This document shows positions 44,791 to 52,822 of a stretch of DNA of 64,000 nt, piece after piece. Below the pieces are notes generated by a model, which made no database searches, was not told the DNA's origin, and saw only the letters and a list, made by a program, of their open reading frames with translations. Location: the NCBI RefSeq assembly GCF_001514205.1, contig NZ_KQ948766.1, positions 129,759-193,758 on the forward strand, read 5' to 3'. This DNA is from Streptomyces griseoruber. Its GTDB lineage: Bacteria > Actinomycetota > Actinomycetes > Streptomycetales > Streptomycetaceae. Position numbers and translations under genes: made by a program. How positions within the stretch are numbered: the first letter of the stretch is position 1; each line of letters opens with the position of its first letter.

Positions 44791-46162
44791 TCTTCCCCGG
44801 AAGGCGGTCACCCGGACCGCCAAGCTCGCCGCGCTGCCGCTCGGCTTCGCCGGACGGGCGACCTGGGGCCTGGGCAAGCGGATCGTGGGCGAGTCCGCGG
44901 AGATCGTCGGCCGTGAGCTGCAACAGCGGACGGCGGAGCAGCTCTTCAAGGTGCTGGGTGAGCTCAAGGGCGGGGCGATGAAGTTCGGGCAGGCCCTGTC
45001 CGTCTTCGAGTCGGCCCTGCCCGAGGAGGTCGCCGGCCCCTACCGCGCGGCGCTGACGAAGCTCCAGGACGCGGCGCCGCCGATGCCGACCCGCACGGTG
45101 CACTCCGTGCTCGCGGAGCGGCTCGGTGAGGACTGGCCGGACCTGTTCGTCGAGTTCGACGACAAGCCCGCCGCCGCGGCCTCCATCGGCCAGGTCCACC
45201 GCGCGGTGTGGCACGACGGGCGGGCGGTCGCGGTCAAGGTGCAGTACCCGGGGGCGGGCGAGGCCCTGCTCTCGGACCTGAACCAACTCAGCCGTTTCGC
45301 CCGTCTGTTGGGTCCCCTGATCCCCGGCATGGACGTCAAGCCGCTGATCTCCGAGCTCCGAGACCGGGTCTCCGAGGAACTGGACTACGCCTTGGAGGCA
45401 CAGGCCCAGCAGGCCCACGCCGAGGAGTTCGCCGGCGATCCGGACGTCGTGGTCCCGGCAGTGGTGCACCAGTGCGAGCAGGTCCTGGTCACCGAGTGGA
45501 TCGACGGCATCCCGTTGTCCGAGGTGATCACCGGGGGGACCCAGGAGCAGCGCGACCGCGCCGGACAGTTGTTGTCCCGCTTCCTGTTCTCCGGCCCGGC
45601 CCGCACCGGCCTGCTGCACGCCGATCCGCACCCGGGCAACTTCCGTCTGCTGCCCGGCGGACCGGACGACGAGGAGGACTGGCGGCTCGGTGTCCTGGAC
45701 TTCGGCACGGTCGACCGGCTCTCGGGCGGTCTGCCGGAACCGATCGGGGAGTCCCTGCGCATGACCCTGGACGGCGAGGCGGACGCGGTCTACGCACTCC
45801 TGTGCACGGAGGGCTTCGTCAAGGAGTCCATCGAGCTGGACCCCGACGCGGTCCTCGACTATCTGCTGCCGATCATCGAGCCGGCCAAGGCGGAGGAGTT
45901 CACCTTCACCCGCGGCTGGATGCGCAGCCAGGCGGCCCGGATCGCCGACCCCCGCTCCCCCGCCCACCAGTTGGGCAAGCAGCTCAACCTGCCGCCGGCG
46001 TATCTGCTGATACATCGGGTGACCCTGAGCACGATCGGTGTGCTGTGCCAGCTCGGCGCGACGGTACGGCTGCGGGACGAACTGGAGGAGTGGCTGCCGG
46101 GGTTCGTCCTGGAAGACGACCTGGAGCAGCTCGAGGCACAGGAGTCGGTGGCGGAGGCCTGA
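44783..46162 (+). CDS. ABC1/AarF/UbiB-family atypical kinase
   Basis: A 459-aa protein kinase-like protein. The family motifs are present: KFGQALS (KxGQ), AAAASIGQVHRA, HADPHPGNF, and DFGTVDRL (metal-binding DFG). Family members in other bacteria affect quinone or lipid metabolism and bind ATP, and their kinase activity is unusual. GGAGG is five bases upstream of the ATG at 44783. It overlaps the ThiF-like gene and is probably in the same transcript; whether it is part of that pathway is unknown. Confidence 0.87.
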   Translation: MSDLPRKAVTRTAKLAALPLGFAGRATWGLGKRIVGESAEIVGRELQQRTAEQLFKVLGELKGGAMKFGQALSVFESALPEEVAGPYRAALTKLQDAAPPMPTRTVHSVLAERLGEDWPDLFVEFDDKPAAAASIGQVHRAVWHDGRAVAVKVQYPGAGEALLSDLNQLSRFARLLGPLIPGMDVKPLISELRDRVSEELDYALEAQAQQAHAEEFAGDPDVVVPAVVHQCEQVLVTEWIDGIPLSEVITGGTQEQRDRAGQLLSRFLFSGPARTGLLHADPHPGNFRLLPGGPDDEEDWRLGVLDFGTVDRLSGGLPEPIGESLRMTLDGEADAVYALLCTEGFVKESIELDPDAVLDYLLPIIEPAKAEEFTFTRGWMRSQAARIADPRSPAHQLGKQLNLPPAYLLIHRVTLSTIGVLCQLGATVRLRDELEEWLPGFVLEDDLEQLEAQESVAEA

Positions 46163-46180
46163 CGGTCACCGGCAACGCGC

Positions 46181-46218
46181 CGAGGGGGCCGGTCCGTTCG
46201 GACGGACCGGCCCCCTCG
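46181..46218. terminator. Terminator after the ABC1 kinase gene
   Basis: A perfect 16-bp stem (46181-46196 with 46203-46218, 6-base loop) between the convergent kinase and wblC-operon genes. Likely bidirectional. Confidence 0.85.
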
Positions 46219-46268
46219 GGGACAGTTTGCGCCTCCTGTGTCGGGAGGCCACCGCTTCCGGTGCGGGG

Positions 46269-46592
46269 TTACTGCATCACGGCGATGGCGAGCGCCCGGC
46301 GGGCACGCAGCGAGGCGCGCTCGGCACGGCGCTGCATCCGGCGGGCGGCCGCCAGGCGCACGGCCTGGCGGTCACGCTCGGCCTCGTGCAGTCGCTCGTG
46401 CATATGCGCACGTGCCAGGGCTTCTGGGATGAGTTGCATCTCTCGGGTCCTGTTCTGACGCGAGTCGATCGCGCCGGTGGTGGTGACGTCTTCGGTCGCG
46501 GAGCCTGCGGGCTCGCTGGTGAACGGCTTCATCGGGGCCTGCTTCTGGGGGTCTTGCGTGAGGGGGCGGTCGATCGTTCCTGCGGTGTTCAT
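46269..46592 (-). CDS. Basic protein translationally coupled to wblC
   Basis: A 107-aa protein with a polar N-terminal half and a C-terminal Arg/Ala-rich helix (ERDRQAVRLAAARRMQRRAE...). Its ATG overlaps the wblC stop (ATGA), so it is made with WblC and probably falls under the same antibiotic-induced attenuation. No known domain. It might bind RNA, DNA or the ribosome given its charge; that is inference. Confidence 0.72.
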   Translation of the reverse strand: MNTAGTIDRPLTQDPQKQAPMKPFTSEPAGSATEDVTTTGAIDSRQNRTREMQLIPEALARAHMHERLHEAERDRQAVRLAAARRMQRRAERASLRARRALAIAVMQ

Positions 46593-46957
46593 GCCGTGAC
46601 CGGGTTCTTGCGCGGGCGGCCACGCGGCCGCTTCCGGGCGACGACGACGCCCTGCACGAACAGCTCGCCACCCCAGACGCCCCAGGGCTCACGCCGCTCC
46701 TTGGCGCCGGCGAGGCAGGCCTCGATCAGCGGGCAGGTGCGGCAGAGGGACTTGGCGTACTCGACATCGGCCGGCGACTCGGCGAAGAAGACCTCCGGGT
46801 CGTAGGAGCGGCAGGGGACGGGTACGCCGAGGTTCTCGATGGCGTCGTCGAGCGCGGTGAGCGCGGTGAGCGGGGTCAAGGTGGAGTCCTCCGTGAGGCC
46901 GGGCGGGGAGATCGTTTCGGAAGGCGGTACGGACGTGGCGTGCGCTTCGAGTTGCAC
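46589..46957 (-). CDS. wblC: WblC (WhiB7), antibiotic-responsive WhiB regulator
   Basis: A 122-aa WhiB-family iron-sulfur protein. The four cluster cysteines are Cys49, Cys72, Cys75 and Cys81. The turn GVWGG (93-97) contacts the sigma factor, and the C-terminal AT-hook RGRPRK (112-117) is diagnostic of the WhiB7/WblC branch. It activates intrinsic resistance genes after ribosome-targeting antibiotics. The GTG at 46957 follows GAGGA. An attenuator-like leader of about 600 bases precedes it. Confidence 0.93.
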   Translation of the reverse strand: MQLEAHATSVPPSETISPPGLTEDSTLTPLTALTALDDAIENLGVPVPCRSYDPEVFFAESPADVEYAKSLCRTCPLIEACLAGAKERREPWGVWGGELFVQGVVVARKRPRGRPRKNPVTA

Positions 46958-47063
46958 GGTTTCGTCTTCCTCGTCTGTCGGTCCGGCCCTGTTGGGCCGG
47001 GTGTCGGCGTTTGTTGTCCCGAGGCCCCTTCGCCCGCCTGTCCCCGGTACAGGGACAAACAGA

Positions 47064-47098
47064 AGGGCCGCGGATCCCGGTTGGGGTTCCGCGGCCCT
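47064..47098 (-). terminator. Rho-independent attenuator in the wblC leader
   Basis: On the reverse strand an 11-bp stem (AGGGCCGCGGA with TCCGCGGCCCT, 13-base loop) is followed at once by TTCTGTTTGT. This is one of few hairpins here with a U-tract. It lies between the leader ORF stop and wblC. A second palindrome, CCTGATCG-T-CGATCAGG, overlaps the leader-ORF stop and could compete with it. Confidence 0.85.
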
Positions 47099-47121
47099 GA
47101 AGGCGCCGGCCTGATCGACGA

Positions 47122-47445
47122 TCAGGCTGGATCACTCCAGGGTTCTGGCCCACGGAAGGCCCACATCAGGTGGTGCTGCGTCGTCTGCTTCCGGAATCCG
47201 GCACCGGCCGCCGCAAAGGCATAGGCATGTGCCTGTCCCTCTACTGCTTCCAGTGCCTCGGTCGGTCGCTCATTGCGCTCACGGACGGGAAGGCCCGCGG
47301 GAGCAACGGAGGAGGACGCCGGCCGGCCGGCACGAATACCGGACAGACCGGTGCCCAGGGTCGAGGCGCCGAGCATGCACGTGGAGACGACCGAGCGATC
47401 GGTCAGTTTGGCGGTGCTGACGGAGCTGCTGTTGATGATGATCAC
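47122..47445 (-). CDS. wblC leader ORF (uORF), 107 residues
   Basis: A reading frame from GTG at 47445, with GAGGAGG eight bases upstream, to the TGA at 47122. The product begins VIIINSSSVSTAKLTDRSVV and is polar with no domain. It ends 24 bases before the attenuator stem, an arrangement suited to ribosome-mediated control: a stalled ribosome would change leader folding. uORF-linked attenuation of whiB7/wblC is known. This frame is unusually long, and whether the whole of it is the working uORF is uncertain. Confidence 0.65.
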   Translation of the reverse strand: MIIINSSSVSTAKLTDRSVVSTCMLGASTLGTGLSGIRAGRPASSSVAPAGLPVRERNERPTEALEAVEGQAHAYAFAAAGAGFRKQTTQHHLMWAFRGPEPWSDPA

Positions 47446-47559
47446 TGGAATCGCCTCCTCTCGGCGTCTCGGGGGACCGGGCGTGAGCCCAGTCCGGCGG
47501 ATATGTAAGTAGAGCACGGAACCAGGGCCTCGGAGAAGGCCGCCGCTTCCGTGTCTAAG

Positions 47560-47599
47560 AACCTATGGGGATTGCTGGGGCATGCGCAAACTATTTTTT
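47560..47599 (-). promoter_or_regulatory. Probable WblC-autoregulated promoter of wblC
   Basis: On the reverse strand AAAAAATAG (47599 to 47591), then TTGCGC (47589 to 47584), an 18-base spacer, and TAGGTT (47565 to 47560). An AT-rich tract right before the -35 is the known WhiB7/WblC contact site. The tract is also the last two Lys codons and stop of uvrD2. Confidence 0.75.
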
Positions 47600-49825
47600 C
47601 GACGAGTTCGCATCATCTCCCCGCCAGTCCGCTTCCTCGTCGTCCTCGAGCAGTTGGCCTGCGCAGATGGCCAGCACATCGGCCCCGTAGCGGTTGAGCT
47701 TGCGGACGCCGACCCCGGGGATCCGCGCGAGCTCGCCCGCCTCGTCGGGAACGGCCTCGGCGATGGCCATCAGCGTCTTGTCGGTGAAGACGCAGAACGC
47801 GGGCTGCCCGTTGCGCCGCGCCTGGAGCGCCCGCCACTCCCGCAGCCGCTCGTAGACCCCCTCGTCCATGTCCGAGGGGCAGCCCTCGCAGCGCATCAGC
47901 TTCATCTCACCGGCGTCGGTGAGGGTCCGCCCGCAGACCCGGCACCGGGCCGGGGTGCGCTGGGCCCGGCGGGGCACCGCCGCCGCGCCCGCGCCGATCG
48001 TGCCGAAGCCGCGCTCGATGCCGCCCGCGGCTCCGCCGCCACGGGTGGCTCCCGTGCCGGAGCCGGGGCGCAGTCCATCGAGGAAGCGGCTCGGGCGGCG
48101 GCTGGGACGGCCGCCCGGCGAGCGGGAGAGCGCCCAGGAGACATGGAGGCGCTGACGGGCGCGGGTGACGCCGACGTAGAGGAGGCGGCGCTCCTCCTCG
48201 ATCTGCTCGTCGGTCCGGGCGTAGGTGATCGGCATCATGCCCTCGGCGACACCGACCAGGAAGACGACGTCCCACTCCAGGCCCTTGGCCGAGTGCAGGG
48301 AGGCGAGGGTGACGCCCTGGACGGTCGGGGCGTGCTGGGCGCTCGCCCGCTCGTCGAGTTCGGCGACCAGGTCGGCGAGGGTGGCGCCGGGCCGGGCGGC
48401 CTCGAAGTCCTGGGCGAGGCCGACCAGTGCGGCCAGCGACTCCCAGCGCTCTCTGACGGCCCCGGAGCCCGCGGGGGGCTGTGGGGTCCAGCCTTCGCCG
48501 GAGAGGACGGCACGCACCTGCGAGGGCAGGTCGACGGTGTCCTCCAGAAGGGTGTCGTTGCGCCCGAAGCGGGCCGCGCCGCGCAGGGCGACTCCCGCCT
48601 TGCGCACCTCGGGCCGGTCGAAGAAGCGCTCGGCGCCGCGCAGTTGGTAGGGGACGCCGAGGTCGGCGAGGGCCTGTTCGTACGTCTCGGACTGGGCGTT
48701 GGTGCGGAACAGGACGGCGATCTCGGCGGCCGGGACGCCGGCGGCGAGGAGGTCCCGGATACGGCGGGCGGCGCCCTCGGCCTCGGCGGGCTCGTCGGTG
48801 TACTCGGTGTAGACGGGTTCGGGTCCGGGGTCGCGCTGGGAGACCAGTTCCAGCCGGTGGTCGGCGGCGCGGCCGCGGGCCTGGGAGAGCAGGCCGTTGG
48901 CGAGGTGGACGACCTGCGGGGTGGAGCGGTAGTCGCGGACCAGCTTGACGACGGTGGCGCCGGGGTGGCGGGTGCGGAAGTCGAGGAGGTGGTCGGGGGT
49001 GGCGCCGGTGAAGGAGTAGATCGTCTGGCTGGCGTCGCCGACGACGCAGAGGTCGTCCCGGTCGCCGAGCCACAGCTCCAGCAGACGCTGCTGGAGGGGG
49101 CTGACGTCCTGGTACTCGTCGACCACGAAGTGCTGGTACTGGGCGCGGACCTGCTCGGCGATGTCGTGCCGGTCCTGGAGGACGGCGACGGTCAGCAGCA
49201 GGACGTCCTCGAAGTCGATGACTGCGCGGTCGCGCTTGAGGTCCTCGTAGGCGGCGTAGAGCTGGGCGATCTCGGCGGGGTCGCGCGGGGCCTCGCGGCC
49301 GGCCCTGGCGGCGGCGAGGGCGTAGTCGGCGGGAACGGTCTGGGTGACCTTGGACCACTCGATCTCCGCGGTGGCGTCCCGCAGCTCGCCGCGGTCGAGG
49401 CGGAGGCGGCAGGCGGCGGCCGCGTCGGCGACGAGCTGGATCTTGCGGTCGACGAGCCGGGGCAGCGAGCCACCGATCGCTTTCGGCCAGAAGTACTGGA
49501 GCTGGCGCAGGGCGGCGGAGTGGAAGGTGCGGGCCTGGACGCCCTGGGCCCCGAGCTGGCGCAGTCGGCCGCGCATCTCGCCGGCGGCGCGGTTGGTGAA
49601 GGTGACGGCGAGCACGCTGGAGGGCTGGAGGATGCCGGCGCGCGCGCCGTAGGCGATGCGGTGGGTGATCGCCCGGGTCTTGCCGGTGCCGGCTCCGGCC
49701 AGCACGCACACCGGCCCGTGCAAGGAGGTGGCCACCTCGCGCTGCTCGGGGTCGAGCCCTTCGAGCACCGCGTCGGCCGTGTCGGGGACCCGCGGGAAGA
49801 GGGGGGAGTGCGTTGCTGCTGTCAC
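47591..49825 (-). CDS. uvrD2: UvrD2-type ATP-dependent DNA helicase
   Basis: A 744-aa superfamily 1A helicase. Walker A LAGAGTGKT (42-50), DEYQDV, GDASQTIYSFTG and VTRARQRLHVSW are present. C-terminal features mark the actinobacterial UvrD2 type: a four-cysteine zinc site (CRVCG...CEGC) and an HRDC domain (WRALQARRNGQPAFCVFTD). It unwinds DNA during repair. GTG at 49825 is preferred; a four-codon ATG-GCC-GTG-TGA frame overlaps that start. Diverges from the mycoredoxin gene. Confidence 0.93.
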   Translation of the reverse strand: MTAATHSPLFPRVPDTADAVLEGLDPEQREVATSLHGPVCVLAGAGTGKTRAITHRIAYGARAGILQPSSVLAVTFTNRAAGEMRGRLRQLGAQGVQARTFHSAALRQLQYFWPKAIGGSLPRLVDRKIQLVADAAAACRLRLDRGELRDATAEIEWSKVTQTVPADYALAAARAGREAPRDPAEIAQLYAAYEDLKRDRAVIDFEDVLLLTVAVLQDRHDIAEQVRAQYQHFVVDEYQDVSPLQQRLLELWLGDRDDLCVVGDASQTIYSFTGATPDHLLDFRTRHPGATVVKLVRDYRSTPQVVHLANGLLSQARGRAADHRLELVSQRDPGPEPVYTEYTDEPAEAEGAARRIRDLLAAGVPAAEIAVLFRTNAQSETYEQALADLGVPYQLRGAERFFDRPEVRKAGVALRGAARFGRNDTLLEDTVDLPSQVRAVLSGEGWTPQPPAGSGAVRERWESLAALVGLAQDFEAARPGATLADLVAELDERASAQHAPTVQGVTLASLHSAKGLEWDVVFLVGVAEGMMPITYARTDEQIEEERRLLYVGVTRARQRLHVSWALSRSPGGRPSRRPSRFLDGLRPGSGTGATRGGGAAGGIERGFGTIGAGAAAVPRRAQRTPARCRVCGRTLTDAGEMKLMRCEGCPSDMDEGVYERLREWRALQARRNGQPAFCVFTDKTLMAIAEAVPDEAGELARIPGVGVRKLNRYGADVLAICAGQLLEDDEEADWRGDDANSSKK

Positions 49826-49930
49826 ACGGCCATGCTGCCAGGTCGGCGGAGACGGGCGAGCCGGTTGTCCACAGGCGGGGCCTCGCAGTCGTACTAATGC
49901 GGCGGACGTCACGCCCAGGTCGTTCGCGAC

Positions 49931-49957
49931 GGGAATGGTGGCGCTTTCAAGTACGTT
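49931..49957 (+). promoter_or_regulatory. SigR-dependent promoter of the mycoredoxin gene
   Basis: GGGAAT (49931-49936), exactly 18 bases, then GTT (49955-49957), a perfect SigR consensus 47 bases before the mycoredoxin ATG. It is the second such site in this window after the sigR promoter. Confidence 0.9.
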
Positions 49958-50004
49958 CCCCCTTACGACCGCCGTCCCCGACCCGCCGAAGGAGCACGAG
50001 AGAC

Positions 50005-50247
50005 ATGCTGGGCACTGTGACGATGTACAGCACCACGTGGTGCGGTTACTGCCAGCGGCTGAAGAAGCAGCTGGAGCGCGAGGGCATCGCGTACACCGAG
50101 ATCAACATCGAGCAGGACCCGGAGTCCGCGGCGTTCGTGGAGAAGGCGAATGGCGGAAACCAGACGGTGCCGACCGTGCTGTTCGCCGACGGTTCGACAC
50201 TGACGAACCCGTCGCTGGCGCAGGTGAAGCAGAAGATCAGCGCCTGA
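50005..50247 (+). CDS. mrx1: Mycoredoxin, glutaredoxin-like oxidoreductase
   Basis: An 80-aa thioredoxin-fold protein with the active site CGYC (Cys13, Cys16) and TVPTV. Mycoredoxins reduce protein-mycothiol mixed disulfides in actinobacteria. The ATG at 50005 follows AAGGAG. A perfect SigR promoter lies upstream, tying it to the thiol-stress regulon controlled by sigR-rsrA elsewhere in this window. The gene is short and monocistronic, closed by a strong terminator. Confidence 0.92.
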   Translation: MLGTVTMYSTTWCGYCQRLKKQLEREGIAYTEINIEQDPESAAFVEKANGGNQTVPTVLFADGSTLTNPSLAQVKQKISA

Positions 50248-50255
50248 GCACGGAC

Positions 50256-50293
50256 AGAAGGGCGGCCTCCGTAGCGTCGGAGGCCGCCCTTCT
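50256..50293. terminator. Bidirectional terminator between mrx1 and nudC
   Basis: A 15-bp stem (AGAAGGGCGGCCTCC with GGAGGCCGCCCTTCT) just after the mrx1 stop; its right end is followed by a short T-rich run. Confidence 0.85.
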
Positions 50294-50304
50294 TGTGCCC
50301 TGTG

Positions 50305-51249
50305 TCACACGAAGTTGCGTGTCGGCAGCGGCTTGCCGTACCAGAGCTCGATCAGGCGGGCCGCGATGGAGATGCCGTACGGGGGCAGGACCTCGCCCGC
50401 CTCGAAGGCGGCGGTCAGCTCGTCGCGGGAGAACCAGCGGGCCTCGTGGATCTCGTCGCCGTCGACATCGATCGCCGTGGAGGTGGCACGGGCCATGAAG
50501 CCCAGCATCAGGCTGGACGGGAACGGCCAGGGCTGGCTGGCGATGTAGTCGACGTGGCCGACGCTGATCCCGGCCTCCTCGAACACCTCGCGGCGCACCG
50601 CCTGCTCGATGGACTCGCCGGGTTCGACGAAACCGGCCAGCGTCGAGAAGCGGCCCTCGGGCCAGTGGACCTGCCGGCCGAGGAGGATGCGGTCGTCCTC
50701 GTCGGTGACGGCCATGATCACCGCGGGATCGGTGCGCGGGTAGTGCTCGGCGCCGCAGGCGGGGCAGCGGCGGATGTGTCCGGCCGCGGCGATGACCGTG
50801 CGTTCGCCGCAGCGGGAGCAGAAACGGTGGGTGCGCTGCCAGTTCTCCAGGCCGACGGCGTGCACCATCAGGCCCACGTCCCGGGGCGACAGCAGCAGCC
50901 CGGCCTCGCGCAGTCCGGCCGGGCGGGCGGACTGGTCGATACGGCCGGGCAGGGCGTCCTTCTGGAGGGCGAAGTAGCTGACGCCTTCCTCGTCGGTGCC
51001 CAGGAAGTAGCGGTGCGCCTCGGTGAGAGGGGCCTCGAAGGAGGGCGTCATGACGAGCTCGGTCCGGCCGTCGGGCGTCTCGTCGATGAGGACCTGGCCG
51101 CCGGAGACGACGAAACAGCGCGTCGTGGGGTGGCTCCACGCGGCGGCGAGCCAGGCCTCGTCGAGCCGGTGGTGGGCGGCCCGGTCGATGCCGCTCGGCG
51201 CGGTGAGCGAGATGGGCCTGTCGGCGTTCTGGTCGGTCCAGGTGGTCAC
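50305..51249 (-). CDS. nudC: NAD(+) diphosphatase / NAD-cap RNA decapping enzyme NudC
   Basis: A 314-aa protein with a zinc ribbon (Cys144, 147, 162, 165: CSRCG and CPACG), a complete NUDIX box from about 206 (GFVEPGESIEQ...REVFEEAGI), and the NudC marker SQPWPFPSSLM. It splits NADH/NAD+ into NMN and AMP and removes NAD caps from RNA. GTG at 51249 with GGAAG five bases upstream is preferred over a TTG at 51261. Confidence 0.93.
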   Translation of the reverse strand: MTTWTDQNADRPISLTAPSGIDRAAHHRLDEAWLAAAWSHPTTRCFVVSGGQVLIDETPDGRTELVMTPSFEAPLTEAHRYFLGTDEEGVSYFALQKDALPGRIDQSARPAGLREAGLLLSPRDVGLMVHAVGLENWQRTHRFCSRCGERTVIAAAGHIRRCPACGAEHYPRTDPAVIMAVTDEDDRILLGRQVHWPEGRFSTLAGFVEPGESIEQAVRREVFEEAGISVGHVDYIASQPWPFPSSLMLGFMARATSTAIDVDGDEIHEARWFSRDELTAAFEAGEVLPPYGISIAARLIELWYGKPLPTRNFV

Positions 51250-51399
51250 TGGTGCTTCCAACTCCCCCGGTGGAACGGTTGATTCGGCGGGCGGTTCAGC
51301 GGAACGTGCGGGAGGGGGCGACCGGGTCCGGTGCGGCGCCGCGATGCGGCCTTTCCCGTGTGCGCCGCGCGCAAACCCGCTCCGGGCCGAGCGGGGCCG

Positions 51400-52812
51400 T
51401 CAGGGCGCACGGCGCCAGTTCTCGGCCAGGTCGCCCCAGAGGTACGCGGTGGTCTCGACGCCCTTGAGGAGGAGGTCCAGCTCGACCTTCTCGTTCGGCG
51501 CGTGCCAGCCGTCCGAGGGGACGGAGATGCCGAGGAACAGCACGGGGGCGCCGAGGACCTCCTGGAGGTCGGCGGCGGGTCCGGAGCCGCCCTCGCGGGT
51601 GAAGCGGACGGGCCCTTCGAAGGCGCGGCCCATGGCGCGGACCACGGACCGCAGGGCGGGGTGGTCGAGCGGGGTCAGACACGGGCGCGTGGCGGGGCTG
51701 AACGCGATCTCGTGGCGGATCCCGGCGGGGATCCGCTCGTCGGCCCAGGCCCGGACGGCCTTCTCGATCCGGTCGGGGTCCTGGCCCGCGACCAGCCGGA
51801 AGGACAGCTTCACGAAGGCGGAGGACGGGACGATCGTCTTGCTGCCGGGGCCCTGGTAGCCGCCGCCGATGCCGTTGACCTCGGCGGTCGGGCGGGCCCA
51901 GACGCGCTCCAGAGTGGTGTGCCCGGCCTCGCCGTGGGCGGCGTGCGACCTGGCGGTGCGCAGCCACTGCTCCTCGTCGAAGGGCAGTTCGGCGAAGAGC
52001 TCGCGTTCGCGGTCGGTGAGCTCGACGATGCCGTCGTAGAAGCCGGGGACGGCCACACGCGCGTGCTCGTCGTGCAGGGCGGCGACGAGGCGGGCGGCCG
52101 CGGTGGCGGGGTTGGGGACGGCGCCGCCGAAGGAACCGGAGTGGATGTCCTGGTCGGGGCCGAAGAGGCGGATCTCGCACTCGGCGAGGCCGCGCATGCC
52201 CGTGCAGACCGTGGGGGTGTCCGCGGACCACATGCCGGTGTCGGAGACGATCACGGCGTCCGCGGCGAGCCGCTCGGCGTGCTCCTCGACGAGGGCGCGG
52301 AAGTTCGGGGAGCTGGACTCCTCCTCGCCCTCGATCAGCAGCTTGAGGTGGACGGCCGGCACGGTGCGGCCGGTGGCGGCGAGATGGGCGCGCACGCCGA
52401 GGGTGTGGAAGAACACCTGGCCCTTGTCGTCGGCGGCCCCGCGCGCGTAGAGGCGGTTTCCGCGGACGACGGGCTCGAAGGGGTCGCTGTCCCAGCCGTC
52501 CTCGCGGGCGGCGGGCTGCACGTCGTGGTGGCCGTAGACCAGGACGGTGGGGGCCCCGGGGTCGTCCGAGGGCCACTCGGCGTACACGGCGGGGGCGCCG
52601 GGCGTCGGCCAGACCTCGGCGGTCGGGAAGCCGGTCTCCGTCAGCTTCGCGGCGAGCCAGTCCGCGCTGCGTCGTACGTCGGGGGCGTGGTCGGGCTGCG
52701 CGGACACCGAGGGGATGCGCAGCCACTCGGCGAGGTCGTCGAGGAAGGCGGCGCGGTGCTGCTCGATGTACGTGCGGACGGCGCTGACGGCACTGTCAAC
52801 GGGATGGCTCAT
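51400..52812 (-). CDS. M20-family dipeptidase
   Basis: A 470-aa zinc peptidase of the M20/CNDP-like branch. Zinc-site motifs are visible: VYGHHDVQPA, the bridging Asp in ARGAADDKGQ, the catalytic EGEEESSSP, and a late His in DGWHAPNEKV. It likely frees amino acids from dipeptides in the cytoplasm. The ATG at 52812 is preceded by TAGGCT plus seven bases, fitting a leaderless start. Confidence 0.9.
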   Translation of the reverse strand: MSHPVDSAVSAVRTYIEQHRAAFLDDLAEWLRIPSVSAQPDHAPDVRRSADWLAAKLTETGFPTAEVWPTPGAPAVYAEWPSDDPGAPTVLVYGHHDVQPAAREDGWDSDPFEPVVRGNRLYARGAADDKGQVFFHTLGVRAHLAATGRTVPAVHLKLLIEGEEESSSPNFRALVEEHAERLAADAVIVSDTGMWSADTPTVCTGMRGLAECEIRLFGPDQDIHSGSFGGAVPNPATAAARLVAALHDEHARVAVPGFYDGIVELTDRERELFAELPFDEEQWLRTARSHAAHGEAGHTTLERVWARPTAEVNGIGGGYQGPGSKTIVPSSAFVKLSFRLVAGQDPDRIEKAVRAWADERIPAGIRHEIAFSPATRPCLTPLDHPALRSVVRAMGRAFEGPVRFTREGGSGPAADLQEVLGAPVLFLGISVPSDGWHAPNEKVELDLLLKGVETTAYLWGDLAENWRRAP

Positions 52813-52822
52813 GGTCACGAGC

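Noticed and set aside
49824..49834. Four-codon ATG-GCC-GTG-TGA frame at the uvrD2 start as a regulatory uORF
   Set aside because: It overlaps the start by chance-level sequence and has no ribosome site.
47582..49897. 771-aa open frame antisense to uvrD2
   Set aside because: Composition typical of a complementary-strand shadow; UvrD2 on the other strand is clear.
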